This document shows positions 25,847-35,413 of a stretch of 64,000 nt of DNA, piece after piece (position 1 is the first letter of the stretch; each line of letters opens with the position of its first letter). Below the pieces are notes generated by a model, which saw only the letters and a list, made by a program, of their open reading frames with translations, did no database searches and was not told the DNA's origin. This DNA comes from Alphaproteobacteria bacterium (GTDB taxonomy: Bacteria; Pseudomonadota; Alphaproteobacteria; Paracaedibacterales; CAIULA01), in assembly GCA_026400645.1 (NCBI GenBank), contig JAPLOP010000023.1:1-64000 (forward strand), given 5' to 3'. The translations under genes and the position numbers were made by a program.

Positions 25847-27772
25847 CTATATGTAAGAAGACCCATTAATCGAAACAGCCGCTGTTGCAGCTTTAGTTGG
25901 ATCATATGCATATGCCGGAAGTTTGAGGCTTTCATCAATACCAACAGCTAAAGCAATATCATCAGCATCATTACTGTAGAACGCAGATCCAGATGTGGTT
26001 GTTGTGGTAGAAGAACATGATGAATCATTAGAACTGCATGGTGTCGGCAATGCAAATGATGACGTCTTAATTGGAATATAGGTATCTTTATATTCTGACT
26101 TCAGAATATGTGGCCCCTTTCCATCATATTCTTCTTTAAAATATTCTGGTAGAAAAGTTAGAAATCCAATCGCCTCACCAAGTTTGACGTTTTTTTTCTC
26201 ATAATGAGATGTTTTCATAATACCATCCATGATTCCTCCCTTGCTGCATGCATACCAATTCTTCAAGAATTCTTCTGCACATCTCGATGGGTGCACGTAC
26301 TCAATTTTCCCATCTGCGTTGTATTTTATGACGGCATTTTCTTGATCGAAAATTACGGGCTTATTACCGTTAAATTTTAATTGTACTTGGTTTCCATTTC
26401 TTTCATATACATCAAGATAGCACAATTCAATTGTATATTTCCCATCTTCCTTGATGCGCACCATAATTTTGTTGTCAGAATCAAACCAATCATGCTGCTT
26501 GTTTATTTTTTTATATGGTTTTTTGTATTCGGATGTACCAATAAATCCTAGCTGCACCAATATTCGTGCCATATTGTCTGCAGTATCAGAACCATCATAT
26601 TGCGTTGTTTGATTAAGTGCGGATTTGACATACGATAATCTTGACATCATCGCATTAATCTTGATGGTTTGAACATCCTCCAGAATATCAATCTGAACTT
26701 TAGGAGAATCACCCTGAATGCCAATCTGAACCTTTACCGCCACTGCATCAAGCAGTCCCATTTCCCTTAACCGATCCACAGCAACGTGCCAACATTGTAT
26801 CCGTTGTTTTATTCGCTCAGCATTAATCTCCAAGCCAAATTCCTGACGAATTTTCCCAATCCCATCATCTAAACCCAAAGGTATTGCACCGAGTTCTTTA
26901 AAAATTCTGTCAATTTCATTAATACGATTTAACAAATCAGCAAGCAAGCCCCGCACGTCATTATTGATATATTGGCAATATCTGTCCAATTCTGCATTCC
27001 CTTGGCGGAACAATAATTCAACACGATCGCCACTACTAAGTTTACCCTCATAAAGGTCATCCCTTAAGGCCAAATCGAAAAGTTTTTTTGCAGCATTATA
27101 ATTATAATGATGATTGCTGAGCAAATATTGATGTATGTAATCAATCATTAATAATGGTGCCTTAGTGCGGATTTTTTTTCGATCCATCGCCAGGGTATGT
27201 CTAAATTCATACAAAAAATCACCAACAGACATATTTGCGGTGTCTGTTTTTAGCGCCAATTCCTCTATTGCGTCTGCACGGTTTTTTTGCCAAGTCTCGC
27301 AAAAATATGTGCTAAATTTGCTACCTGCAATAGTCCACAGACCAATCTCAGAACTATCCAGGGACCTCCCCAATTTGGTTTTTACATCAGTTATCTGAAG
27401 TGTCGCATTGCCAGTAATACGTTGTTTTTTCTCTTCCTCTTCAATTCTTTTTATCAATAACCCTGCATGTTGTGCGCACGTCTTTAATCCATCCAATGTT
27501 TTTCCAATAGACTCTATATCAGAATCCGACGCGTTCGATACAAAATCCGGTATATCAAGCCCAATCTGTTTTATTTGCGCTTCAAACTCCGGCTTCCCTA
27601 TACCCACCACTATTTTTGCAGCCGCATGCAATGCTTTGTTCTCACAATCTTGCTGCAAAACAGGCACATTGCCAAAAGAAGGATTCTTGCAAGTTTCTAA
27701 TGGCTGCGCCGCACACAAAAGCCTGGCGCCAAAAATTGTGATCAGCATAGAGAAGAATTTCAAAAATTTCAC
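25847..27772 (-). CDS. Large secreted protein of unknown function (641 aa)
   Basis: The GTG start at 27772 is preceded by AAGGAACG at 6 bases and opens a signal peptide (MKFLKFFSMLITIFGARLLC, cleavage near CAA). The mature protein of about 620 residues is mainly helical in its first half (KRIEEEEKKQ, a stretch with RVELLFRQGNAELDRYCQYI). A middle beta-rich segment (MVRIKEDGKYTIELCYLDVY) follows, and the tail is Ser/Thr-rich (CSSNDSSCSSTTTTTSGSAF). I find no catalytic motif and do not recognise the family. It stands alone with its own promoter region in 27773-28094. Size and signal suggest an exported effector or surface protein; this is inference. Confidence 0.75.
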   Translation of the reverse strand: MKFLKFFSMLITIFGARLLCAAQPLETCKNPSFGNVPVLQQDCENKALHAAAKIVVGIGKPEFEAQIKQIGLDIPDFVSNASDSDIESIGKTLDGLKTCAQHAGLLIKRIEEEEKKQRITGNATLQITDVKTKLGRSLDSSEIGLWTIAGSKFSTYFCETWQKNRADAIEELALKTDTANMSVGDFLYEFRHTLAMDRKKIRTKAPLLMIDYIHQYLLSNHHYNYNAAKKLFDLALRDDLYEGKLSSGDRVELLFRQGNAELDRYCQYINNDVRGLLADLLNRINEIDRIFKELGAIPLGLDDGIGKIRQEFGLEINAERIKQRIQCWHVAVDRLREMGLLDAVAVKVQIGIQGDSPKVQIDILEDVQTIKINAMMSRLSYVKSALNQTTQYDGSDTADNMARILVQLGFIGTSEYKKPYKKINKQHDWFDSDNKIMVRIKEDGKYTIELCYLDVYERNGNQVQLKFNGNKPVIFDQENAVIKYNADGKIEYVHPSRCAEEFLKNWYACSKGGIMDGIMKTSHYEKKNVKLGEAIGFLTFLPEYFKEEYDGKGPHILKSEYKDTYIPIKTSSFALPTPCSSNDSSCSSTTTTTSGSAFYSNDADDIALAVGIDESLKLPAYAYDPTKAATAAVSINGSSYI

Positions 27773-28094
27773 TTAAACGTTCCTTATGTTCGATTTTTAT
27801 ATATGAAGAAAAATAAGTCTTTAATATTTGTGCGTTTATTATACACAGTAGGAAAATATCACACAGAAACATAAATTTCTATAGGTTTTATGAGTCTTCT
27901 GGTGTCCGTATCGGTGGAGACAATACATCACAGATCATCTCGTGTGAACGAATGCCCTTAAAAAGGACCATCTGTTGGGAGGAAGAGTGTTCGCTAGTTT
28001 TAAACCATGTCTATTTTTCCCTTAGATACTCCGGTCAAGCATGATGAAAACTACATCGGGCTCTATTTCGCCCCCCACGCCAAACCGAGACCAA
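27773..28094. other. Intergenic region without a supported gene
   Basis: The right part (about 28022-28066, CTCCGGTCAAGCATGATGAA followed by AACTACATCGGGCTCTAT) resembles a stretch of the family C element (TCCGGTCAAGCCGGAGGAAA, then ACTACGGTGGGGTCT) and is probably a decayed fragment. The left part is A/T-rich and is the likely promoter region of the gene at 25847-27772. Short open frames here lack ribosome binding sites. Confidence 0.4.
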
Positions 28095-29720
28095 TCAAAA
28101 CGGCGTCAAATCAAAAGCTGACTGTATCAATGTCTGTGTGTAAGGCGTTTCTGGATGACAGAAAATTTTCTCCACATCCCCGGCCTCGACAATCTTACCG
28201 TCTTTCATCACGGCAATCCGATGGCTCATGGCGCGGATCACTTTTAAATCGTGACTAATAAAAAGATAACTCAACTGATGACGGGTCTGAAGGCTGCGCA
28301 ACAAATCAATAATCTCTGCCTGAATTGATCGATCCAGGGCTGAGGTCGGCTCATCCAACACCAGCAACTTTGGATGCAAAACCAGGGCACGCGCAATCGC
28401 AATTCGTTGCCGTTGTCCCCCTGAAAATTCATGTGGATATCGATGTCGCCAATCGGGATTCAGCCCCACCTCCTCTAGGATATCAAGGACCATGCGCGCC
28501 CTTTTGTCGGGCGTCAGATGGGAACTATGAACGGTCAGCCCCTCGGCAATAATCTGTTCAATCGACAGGCGCGGATTCAAAGACCCAAACGGATCCTGGA
28601 AAATAATTTGTATGTGCCGACGAAAGGGTCGCAATTGCTTCATTGTCAAGGCATGCAAATCAGTTATGCCGTCAAATCGAATGGCCCCTCCTTGCAATTC
28701 CGTCAGCCGAAGCAACGCATAGGCCAGCGTGCTTTTCCCGGATCCGCTTTCCCCAACGATGCCCAAAGTCTCTCCCCGTTTAAGGGACAAACTGACATCA
28801 TCAACTGCCCTCAATTCTTCAACTGGTTGAAATGACAAAAATGGCTGCTTTTTCCTGAAATAAGCCTTAATCCCTTTTGCGTCCAGAATCGTATCGGCAT
28901 GCGGTGGCAATGGGGACGGCACCCCAGAGGGTTCAGAATCCAACAAATGAATCGTATAAGGATGCTGTGGCATGGCAAAAACCGCCTGGGTTTCTCCCTG
29001 TTCGACAATCTCCCCAGCCTTCATCACGGCAATACGATTGGACATACGCATAACCATCCCCAGATCATGGCTGATCAACAAAAGGGCCATGTTGAATTGC
29101 CGTTGCAATGACTTAATCAGGCCAAGAATATTCGCTTGAATGGTTACGTCCAGCGCCGTTGTCGGTTCATCAGCAATCAGCAATTTAGGTTCGCACGCCA
29201 ATGCCATCGCAATCATGACACGCTGACGTTGCCCCCCGGAAAGTTGATGCGGATAGGCCTTTAACCGATCAGCGCCATCTGCAAACCCCACCAAATTCAA
29301 AAGATCCAAAACCCGCGCATGGGTTTGTTTTCGCGTTAACCCGAAATGAATTTCAAGCGGTTCGCCAATTTGCGTTTCAATTGTATGCAATGGATTGAGC
29401 GCCGTCATCGGTTCCTGAAAAATCATGGCAATGTCTTTGCCGCGAACCTTTTGCAAGGTCGATTCAGGCTGCCCCAACAATTCCATTCCCTGAAACTGGA
29501 TCGATCCACTGGGGTGATAGGCTGTTGGATACGGCAATAATCCCAAAACAGACAGCGCCGTTACCGATTTTCCAGACCCACTTTCCCCAACCAGCGCCAG
29601 AGTTTCCCCCTGACCCAGGCTAAACGAAATCCCCTTAACCGCGACATTTTCCTGGAACAGGGAATCTTGATCAAGCTGACGAAACGAAACGCCCAAATTA
29701 TCCACAACAAGCAATGTCAT
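28095..29720 (-). CDS. yejF: Duplicated ABC ATPase of the Yej peptide importer
   Basis: The 541-residue protein contains two complete ABC ATPase domains. First domain: Walker A GESGSGKS at about residues 41-48, signature LSGGQRQRVMIAMAL, Walker B LLIADEPTTALD. Second domain: GESGSGKSTLAYALLRL, FSGGQRQRIAIARALVLHPK, LLVLDEPTSALD. This two-in-one arrangement and its place after two permease genes is typical of YejF, which powers import of oligopeptides and microcin C-like peptides. It starts inside the yejE stop (ATGA overlap). Confidence 0.93.
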   Translation of the reverse strand: MTLLVVDNLGVSFRQLDQDSLFQENVAVKGISFSLGQGETLALVGESGSGKSVTALSVLGLLPYPTAYHPSGSIQFQGMELLGQPESTLQKVRGKDIAMIFQEPMTALNPLHTIETQIGEPLEIHFGLTRKQTHARVLDLLNLVGFADGADRLKAYPHQLSGGQRQRVMIAMALACEPKLLIADEPTTALDVTIQANILGLIKSLQRQFNMALLLISHDLGMVMRMSNRIAVMKAGEIVEQGETQAVFAMPQHPYTIHLLDSEPSGVPSPLPPHADTILDAKGIKAYFRKKQPFLSFQPVEELRAVDDVSLSLKRGETLGIVGESGSGKSTLAYALLRLTELQGGAIRFDGITDLHALTMKQLRPFRRHIQIIFQDPFGSLNPRLSIEQIIAEGLTVHSSHLTPDKRARMVLDILEEVGLNPDWRHRYPHEFSGGQRQRIAIARALVLHPKLLVLDEPTSALDRSIQAEIIDLLRSLQTRHQLSYLFISHDLKVIRAMSHRIAVMKDGKIVEAGDVEKIFCHPETPYTQTLIQSAFDLTPF

Positions 29721-30760
29721 AGTATGCTTTGCCCCGTAACACCCTGTTGTCTTGGGTCAAAGGCATCACGAACGGCCTCCCCAATAAAAATCAACAAGCT
29801 TAACAAAAAAGAGATTGAGAAAAATGCCGTCAACCCCAACCAGGGGGCATGGATATTGTTTTTACCCTGTATCAATAATTCCCCCAACGACGCCGCCCCC
29901 GGTGGCAAACCAAACCCAAGAAAATCAAGGGACGTCAGCGTCGTGATGGATCCATTCAAAATAAAAGGCAAATATGTTATCACTGCAACCATCGCATTGG
30001 GGAACATGTGGCGAACAATAATTCGAAACGTTGGAACGCCCAAAGCCTCCGCTGCACGAACATAATCAAGGGTGCGTGCCCGAAAAAACTCCGCCCTGAC
30101 AACGCCAACCAAGGCCATCCAACTAAACAAAAGCATGATCCCTAAAAGCCACCAAAAATGCGGTTCTATCATACTGGACAAGATAATTAACAGATATAAG
30201 ACAGGAAGGCCGCTCCAAACCTCTATAACGCGTTGAAAGATTAAATCAACCTTTCCACCAAAATAACCCTGTGTTGCGCCCGCAATAATCCCGATGATGG
30301 CCGATGAAAATGTCAAAACCAACCCAAATAAAATTGACACGCGAAACCCATAAATCAGCCGGGCCAAAACATCGCGCCCCTGATCATCTGTCCCAAGCCA
30401 GTTTTCCAGAGATGGCGGAGCTGGCGCCGGTACAGGCAAATTATAATTAACGGTGTTAATCCCAAACGCAATCGGGGGGAATATCATCCATCCACTTTCA
30501 CAAATGATGCCCTGAATGGTTGGATCCCTGTAATTTGTATCTGTTTCAAATGTGCCGCCAAAGGTTGTTTCGGGATAGGCGTTAAAAGTTGGATAATAAA
30601 AATGACCATTATACGATACGACCAGGGGCTTATCATTCGCAATAAATTCAGCGCCAAGCGTTAGCAGGAAAACAACAACAAAGATCCAAAATGACCAATA
30701 TCCGCGTTTATTGGCTTTAAATTGCTGTAATCGCCGCTGTGTTAGGGGGCTTAACGTCAT
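29717..30760 (-). CDS. yejE: Yej peptide importer permease
   Basis: The 347-residue inner-membrane permease of the DppC/OppC type has about six membrane segments. The YejE-like N-terminus (RRLQQFKANKRGYWSFWIFV, ANDKPLVVSYNGHFYYPTF) carries the periplasmic insertion typical of YejE. The binding-protein-dependent motif EALGVPTFRIIVRHMFPNAM and GLPPGAASLGELLIQGKNN are present. It forms the channel with YejB and is coupled to yejF by a 4-base overlap. Confidence 0.93.
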   Translation of the reverse strand: MTLSPLTQRRLQQFKANKRGYWSFWIFVVVFLLTLGAEFIANDKPLVVSYNGHFYYPTFNAYPETTFGGTFETDTNYRDPTIQGIICESGWMIFPPIAFGINTVNYNLPVPAPAPPSLENWLGTDDQGRDVLARLIYGFRVSILFGLVLTFSSAIIGIIAGATQGYFGGKVDLIFQRVIEVWSGLPVLYLLIILSSMIEPHFWWLLGIMLLFSWMALVGVVRAEFFRARTLDYVRAAEALGVPTFRIIVRHMFPNAMVAVITYLPFILNGSITTLTSLDFLGFGLPPGAASLGELLIQGKNNIHAPWLGLTAFFSISFLLSLLIFIGEAVRDAFDPRQQGVTGQSIL

Positions 30761-30766
30761 GTATTC

Positions 30767-31861
30767 TTACCCCCGGCTCGAGCTTAGATCAATTCGTCGA
30801 TCAACCAATGTATACATCAGATCACCGACCAAATGCAGCACCATCCCAAGGATCGTGAACATATACAACGTCCCAAACATAACAGGATAATCCCGGTTCA
30901 TGGCAGCCTCAAACCCCAAAAGGCCCAGCCCATCTAGGGAAAAAAGAACCTCGATCAACAATGATGCCGTAAATAAAATATGAATAAATGCCGCCGGAAA
31001 ACCCGCAATCACGATCAGCATCGCATTCCGAAAAACATGCCCATAAAGAACCTGAGTAGCACCCAATCCCTTGGCCCGCGCAGTTGTCACGTACTGTTTA
31101 TTGATTTCCTCCATAAAGGAATTCTTTGTCAGCAATGTTAATTTGGCAAACCCACACATCACCATCGCCGTAATGGGCAATGCAAGATGCCAAAGATAAT
31201 CCAGCGCTTTACCACACAAGCTTAAGTTAGCCCAGTTTTCCGATGTTAATCCCCTCAGTGGGAAAATGCTCCAAAAGCTTCCGCCAGCAAAAATAATAAT
31301 CAGGAAAAGGGCGAACAAAAAGCTGGGGACAGCATAGGCGATAATCACAACCACGCTGGTCCATATGTCAAACGGTGTGCCATTTCTAACGGCTTTTGCA
31401 ACACCCAATGGAATGGAAAAAAGATAAACGAACAGTGTTGTCCATAACCCAAGGGATATTGATACCGGCATCTTTGCCGCAATCAATGATGCAACACTTT
31501 GGTCCTTAAAATAGCTTTTGCCAAAATCAAGCGTCAGATAATTTCCAAGCATTTTGAAAAAACGAACGTGGGCAGGTTTGTCAAAGCCGAATTGAATTTC
31601 CAATTCCTTGATAAACTCGGGGTCTATCCCTTGGGATCCGCGGTAAGAATTTTCTTGTTGAAAAGACTGATCTTGTCCAAATGTATCCGACCCTGCCCCG
31701 CCGATGCGACTGTCCACGTCGGATGATTGCCCCCGAACCTTTGCAATAATCTGCTGTATTGGTCCACCCGGGGCCGCCTGGATAATGACAAAATTAACCA
31801 GCAAAATCCCAAACACGGTCGGGATCATTAACAACAAACGACGTAAAATATAGTCAGTCAT
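30767..31861 (-). CDS. yejB: Yej peptide importer permease
   Basis: The 364-residue permease of the DppB/OppB type has the opening MTDYILRRLLLMIPTVFGIL. It carries the YejB-specific insert after QAAPGGPIQQIIAKVRG (about residues 45-85). The EAA loop is TTARAKGLGATQVLYGHVFR. The ATG at 31861 is chosen because the TTG five codons upstream precedes the conserved start. The yejA binding-protein gene that normally comes first is not present upstream: the next genes are unrelated. Confidence 0.93.
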   Translation of the reverse strand: MTDYILRRLLLMIPTVFGILLVNFVIIQAAPGGPIQQIIAKVRGQSSDVDSRIGGAGSDTFGQDQSFQQENSYRGSQGIDPEFIKELEIQFGFDKPAHVRFFKMLGNYLTLDFGKSYFKDQSVASLIAAKMPVSISLGLWTTLFVYLFSIPLGVAKAVRNGTPFDIWTSVVVIIAYAVPSFLFALFLIIIFAGGSFWSIFPLRGLTSENWANLSLCGKALDYLWHLALPITAMVMCGFAKLTLLTKNSFMEEINKQYVTTARAKGLGATQVLYGHVFRNAMLIVIAGFPAAFIHILFTASLLIEVLFSLDGLGLLGFEAAMNRDYPVMFGTLYMFTILGMVLHLVGDLMYTLVDRRIDLSSSRG

Positions 31862-31970
31862 ACCGCTCTGATACAATAAGAATTATGGGCTCAATCTAGC
31901 CGCATTTATTGTCAGTTTATCAGATTGCCGTATCTTTCATAGAACAATATGCCCGGGATGACTGGAAAAT

Positions 31971-32219
31971 TTATTCCTCTCCGTCATCTATGCTCATAGC
32001 ACCCGGCCACAGATCGTCATTGCCATCGGACTCGTCATCATCATGCTCAATGATATACCCATTCTGGCGCACCAAGGGGGGCCGAATCATGGGCGGAGGG
32101 AGCAGCATCGGGTCAACCGCGACCTCTGCTGGCGGATTTACATCAACATCAGAAGCAGCAAACGCGTCGCCTGCGCCCCAAAATAGTCCCATAAACATAA
32201 ATAGGCGAAGGAAAAGCAT
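31971..32219 (-). CDS. Small acidic secreted protein (82 aa)
   Basis: TGAGGT five bases before the ATG at 32219 supports that start over one nine codons upstream. The signal peptide (MLFLRLFMFMGLFWGAGDAF, cleavage near AFA) leads to a Pro-rich part (NPPAEVAVDPMLLPPPMIRP) and an acidic tail (EHDDDESDGNDD). No family recognised. It is between the Yej and Tad genes and may be in neither operon. Confidence 0.55.
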   Translation of the reverse strand: MLFLRLFMFMGLFWGAGDAFAASDVDVNPPAEVAVDPMLLPPPMIRPPLVRQNGYIIEHDDDESDGNDDLWPGAMSIDDGEE

Positions 32220-32310
32220 GGTAACCTCACGGGCAAAACGTATCATTATCTTTTAGATTATCTTAATAAGATTAATAAATCGTAAAGATGAGCTCCAAAA
32301 AAAACGCGCG

Positions 32311-32982
32311 TTATTTCCAAATTGAATCCCCTGGCATGCCAGAACCAACCGGAGAAATCCCAGGCGATCCCCACGATTGCACCGATGTTTTTTTATCGGT
32401 ATCAATGTCTTTGCGTATTTTAATCGCTTTTACTTGTTCGTCTGCATTGAATTCTCCGTGATTTTCCCCCTTAAAGAATATAGCTTGATCCGAAATCATT
32501 GCCGACAGATTGTTTTCAACAGAACATCCAAAATCCACCATTTCCCCACCCAAGCTATTTTTGCACTTTGGTGAAACAGTCTGGTAACGGTCGATGACAA
32601 TCTTGATTTCATTTGCCGGCAGGTTATCAATTATTTTCTGACCGTCGCTATAAACACGTTCTTTGCTAAAATCAGCCAGCTGAGCCTTAATCCATTCAAC
32701 CCGGGCATCCTGCATCGCGCCTTTTTTTGAGATTTCAAAATGGATATGCAACGATGATCGACCGGACAGCTTTCTTTTTAGGGCGTCTTTAATGGCCAAT
32801 ACGCTTTCTTTTTCTGGCACGACATTTGATGCTGCGTAAAACAAGCTGACTTCTTGTTGGGTGTGGATTAATTCGTTGCGTTGGATTTTTGATGGAGGGC
32901 TAACATTGCAGCCAGCCACCAACACCAACACAGAAAACAAAGAAACAAAAATCGCCCAATTAATGATTTTCACAAAAACCAC
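32311..32982 (-). CDS. cpaD: CpaD-like Tad pilus lipoprotein
   Basis: The 223-residue protein has a lipoprotein signal (LVLVAGC). In the C-terminal part lies the CpaD motif FGCSVENNLSAMISDQAIFF, equivalent to the NFGCAxQxNLAAMVAxPxDL of the family. CpaD is an outer-membrane-associated lipoprotein that helps place or stabilise the CpaC secretin of Tad (Flp) pili. It follows cpaC by 5 bases. No prepilin or TadA/B/C gene is in the window, so the rest of the system would be elsewhere. Confidence 0.78.
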   Translation of the reverse strand: MVFVKIINWAIFVSLFSVLVLVAGCNVSPPSKIQRNELIHTQQEVSLFYAASNVVPEKESVLAIKDALKRKLSGRSSLHIHFEISKKGAMQDARVEWIKAQLADFSKERVYSDGQKIIDNLPANEIKIVIDRYQTVSPKCKNSLGGEMVDFGCSVENNLSAMISDQAIFFKGENHGEFNADEQVKAIKIRKDIDTDKKTSVQSWGSPGISPVGSGMPGDSIWK

Positions 32983-32987
32983 CCTCC

Positions 32988-34568
32988 CTAAAAATAAAAG
33001 CCAGCGGAGTCAAATTTATTACTTTGTTGGCCTGGGTTTTCACCCAATTTTTCATCAGGATGATCATCCGTATAATAGGCCACATGCTTGCTTAAAAGTC
33101 GTTCGACCATGTTGACGAATTTAATGGCACTGGTCGGATCTGAAAATTTCTCGCTTGCTGAAATGGGTTCCACCAGATAGGGCGTCACAATAATGACTAG
33201 CTCACGCCTGGAATCTTTCAATGAATTGGTGCGGAATAACCTGCCAAAAATAGGAATATCCCCAAGGCCTGCATACCCATTTTCGTTGCCATCAGTTTCT
33301 TTGTACAAAAGTCCTGCAATCATCAGGCTTTGCCCATTTCCCAATGCAACGGATGTTTCCGCGTTTTTTGTGGATAATCCCGGTAATGCTGTTGCCCCAC
33401 CTGATGTCGTGCCATCGGGGCCGCTGACCTCGGTTGATAGTTTCAAATGAATGGTGTCGCCCACAACAGTCGGTGTGAATGCCAAGTTAATTCCATACTT
33501 CTTGAATTCAACGCTTGATGTCCCCAAAGATCCAGCCGCTGTTTGATAGGGAATTTCCCCGCCCACCGAAAAGCTGGCCGATTTTCCAGAAAGGGCAATT
33601 AAATTTGGTTCCGCCAAAATGGTTGCCAGCCCTTCATTTTCCAGAGTTTGAAAAATGGCATTGAGCTTTAAGGCACCCTTTTGAAAATTCAAAAAAGGAC
33701 CCGTTTGCGAACTGCCAGCCTCTGGTATTATGCCAAAGGCGAAATTTCCCTGTGTCGCGTTTGCCTGCCAATTAACCCCAAGGCTTGTGGAAACTGAACG
33801 ACTGACCTCTGCAATCTTGACCCGCAAATTGATTTGCATGCTCCTGCTAATGGTCATGTAATTTAAAATCTGCAACCTGCCCTCGATAGTTTTTTCCGCG
33901 ATATCTTGGATCAATTCCCCGTCTTTTGTTGATTCTATTGATCCTTTCAGCAAAATTCCCGTTGGCAGCTGGACAACCTCCACCTTCGCGGTTGGAACAA
34001 TCTTCTTTATAATGGCCTGTAACTGACCTGGCTGTCCATTGGATGCCTTAACATAAACAGTCAGTTTTTTAAGGGTTCGCTTGTCCTTTGAAAGGCATAA
34101 AATACTTGTTGATCCGGGATTGACGCCAAATATATACAGGCTTCGGCTATCGATAATTTGAACATCGGCAGTCTTTGGATCGGTTATAAAAACCTCGTCA
34201 ATTTCACTGTCCTGTTGAAAGATGGATGTTTCCCTATGAATGACTTCGATTTCCGCTGTTTGTTCAGCAATGTTTTGGTGATTCAATAAATTGCTTTGGT
34301 CATTGTGGATCAGTGAATCGAGCGTTGATTGGGTTTGTTGCGTTATGTTCTTTATGACCCTTGGTTCGATTTTTATGGGATCAAATCTTGCAAAATCAAA
34401 CTTTGGTTCGTTGATTTCTTTTTTTAAGGGATCCTTTTGCAGGTCCATCTTTTGCTGGCCTTCGCCTTGTTTTTGCGTTGCTGGAAACAGGGCCGAAGAC
34501 GACGCAAAGCCCATAAACAGGAACAACCATAAAAGAACTGAATTTATAGAGATTAGGTACCGTTTCAT
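32988..34568 (-). CDS. cpaC: CpaC/RcpA secretin of Tad pilus
   Basis: The 526-residue outer-membrane secretin has a signal peptide (MKRYLISINSVLLWLFLFMG). The pilus-specific N-terminal domain (about 125-195; VFITDPKTADVQIIDSRSLY, IFGVNPGSTSIL) and a BON-like segment (LPTGILLKGSIES) come first. The secretin domain follows, with IAEVSRSVSTSLGVNW, LATILAEPNLIALSGKSASF, VGGEIPYQ and the end NAETSVALGNGQSLMIAGLL ... PIFGRLFRTN. It forms the channel for Flp pili. An unusually long spacer (about residues 30-120) rich in Lys/Gln precedes the folded part. The ATG overlaps the tadD stop. Confidence 0.93.
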   Translation of the reverse strand: MKRYLISINSVLLWLFLFMGFASSSALFPATQKQGEGQQKMDLQKDPLKKEINEPKFDFARFDPIKIEPRVIKNITQQTQSTLDSLIHNDQSNLLNHQNIAEQTAEIEVIHRETSIFQQDSEIDEVFITDPKTADVQIIDSRSLYIFGVNPGSTSILCLSKDKRTLKKLTVYVKASNGQPGQLQAIIKKIVPTAKVEVVQLPTGILLKGSIESTKDGELIQDIAEKTIEGRLQILNYMTISRSMQINLRVKIAEVSRSVSTSLGVNWQANATQGNFAFGIIPEAGSSQTGPFLNFQKGALKLNAIFQTLENEGLATILAEPNLIALSGKSASFSVGGEIPYQTAAGSLGTSSVEFKKYGINLAFTPTVVGDTIHLKLSTEVSGPDGTTSGGATALPGLSTKNAETSVALGNGQSLMIAGLLYKETDGNENGYAGLGDIPIFGRLFRTNSLKDSRRELVIIVTPYLVEPISASEKFSDPTSAIKFVNMVERLLSKHVAYYTDDHPDEKLGENPGQQSNKFDSAGFYF

Positions 34569-35212
34569 AGGATTTTATCCGCGTCTAGCAGGGACTGAGC
34601 CTTGTCTCGTTTGTTGGCCACCGTATAGGCCAGCGCCAGGTTGTGACGCTGTTGTTTTGTTGCCCAATCAGCCAATCCAATCGGCTCGAGCAGCGCAAGA
34701 GATCGATCGTAATCACCAGAAAATGCCAAAGACAGGCCCAGATTGCTTTTTATCAAAATATCATTTGGGTCCTGCTGCAGAATCTGATGGTACTGCTTTT
34801 GCGCCGCCTTATGATCACCCTGCTGATCATAGCTGACAGCCAGGCCATTCAATGCATCCTTATCGTTTGGTTGATTTTTAAGAATAGATTGGAATGTGGT
34901 CTGTGCCTCCTTGCTTTTGTACGTCAGCAGATAGGCCTTTCCCAGTTTTTGCTTTGCATGAAATTCCGTATCAAGGGAGGCCGCCCGTTCAAAAAAACCG
35001 ATGGATTCACCCGCTTGCCCCAAAGCCAGACAAACATCACCCGCATCCATCAAGGCATCGAAATCATTGGGATTGTTGTGTAAAACTTGGGAGTATAAAT
35101 TTAAAGCCGCATCATATTTTTTTTCGGATTTTGCCCGTTGGGCAGCAGACAGCAAAACATCTTTTTGGGTGGCATGCTGACAGGATGATAGGATCAGAAT
35201 CATTAATAGCAT
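34565..35212 (-). CDS. tadD: TPR lipoprotein, TadD-like
   Basis: A short lipoprotein signal (MLLMILILSSC) is followed by about five tetratricopeptide repeats (YDAALNLYSQVLHNNPNDFD, AKQKLGKAYLLTYKSKEAQT, ALNGLAVSYDQQGDHKAAQK, IKSNLGLSLAFSGDYDRSLA). TadD is a TPR lipoprotein needed for secretin assembly in Tad systems, and the gene is immediately upstream of cpaC with a 4-base overlap. The start is uncertain: the open frame reaches 35389 and a basic segment before the ATG (LQNRLSFIAKSQEIFS) may belong to the signal, using a TTG. Confidence 0.75.
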   Translation of the reverse strand: MLLMILILSSCQHATQKDVLLSAAQRAKSEKKYDAALNLYSQVLHNNPNDFDALMDAGDVCLALGQAGESIGFFERAASLDTEFHAKQKLGKAYLLTYKSKEAQTTFQSILKNQPNDKDALNGLAVSYDQQGDHKAAQKQYHQILQQDPNDILIKSNLGLSLAFSGDYDRSLALLEPIGLADWATKQQRHNLALAYTVANKRDKAQSLLDADKIL

Positions 35213-35413
35213 GCTGAAAATTTCTTGCGATTTAGCTATGAACGAAAGTCTGTTTTGCAAACCCTTAATTCCCAATATATTCAATTTATGATAGCATACC
35301 CAATCTATATGCGAAGAAGAAAGGTAAAAATCCACGACATCATAAAACCTATATCTTTGTGTAATTTTTTTATCTAAAATTAATGACAAATCACCGTTAA
35401 ATCACCCTTTATT

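Noticed and set aside
28007-28258. 83-codon plus-strand frame overlapping the end of yejF
   Set aside because: No ribosome binding site, mostly antisense to yejF and a decayed repeat.
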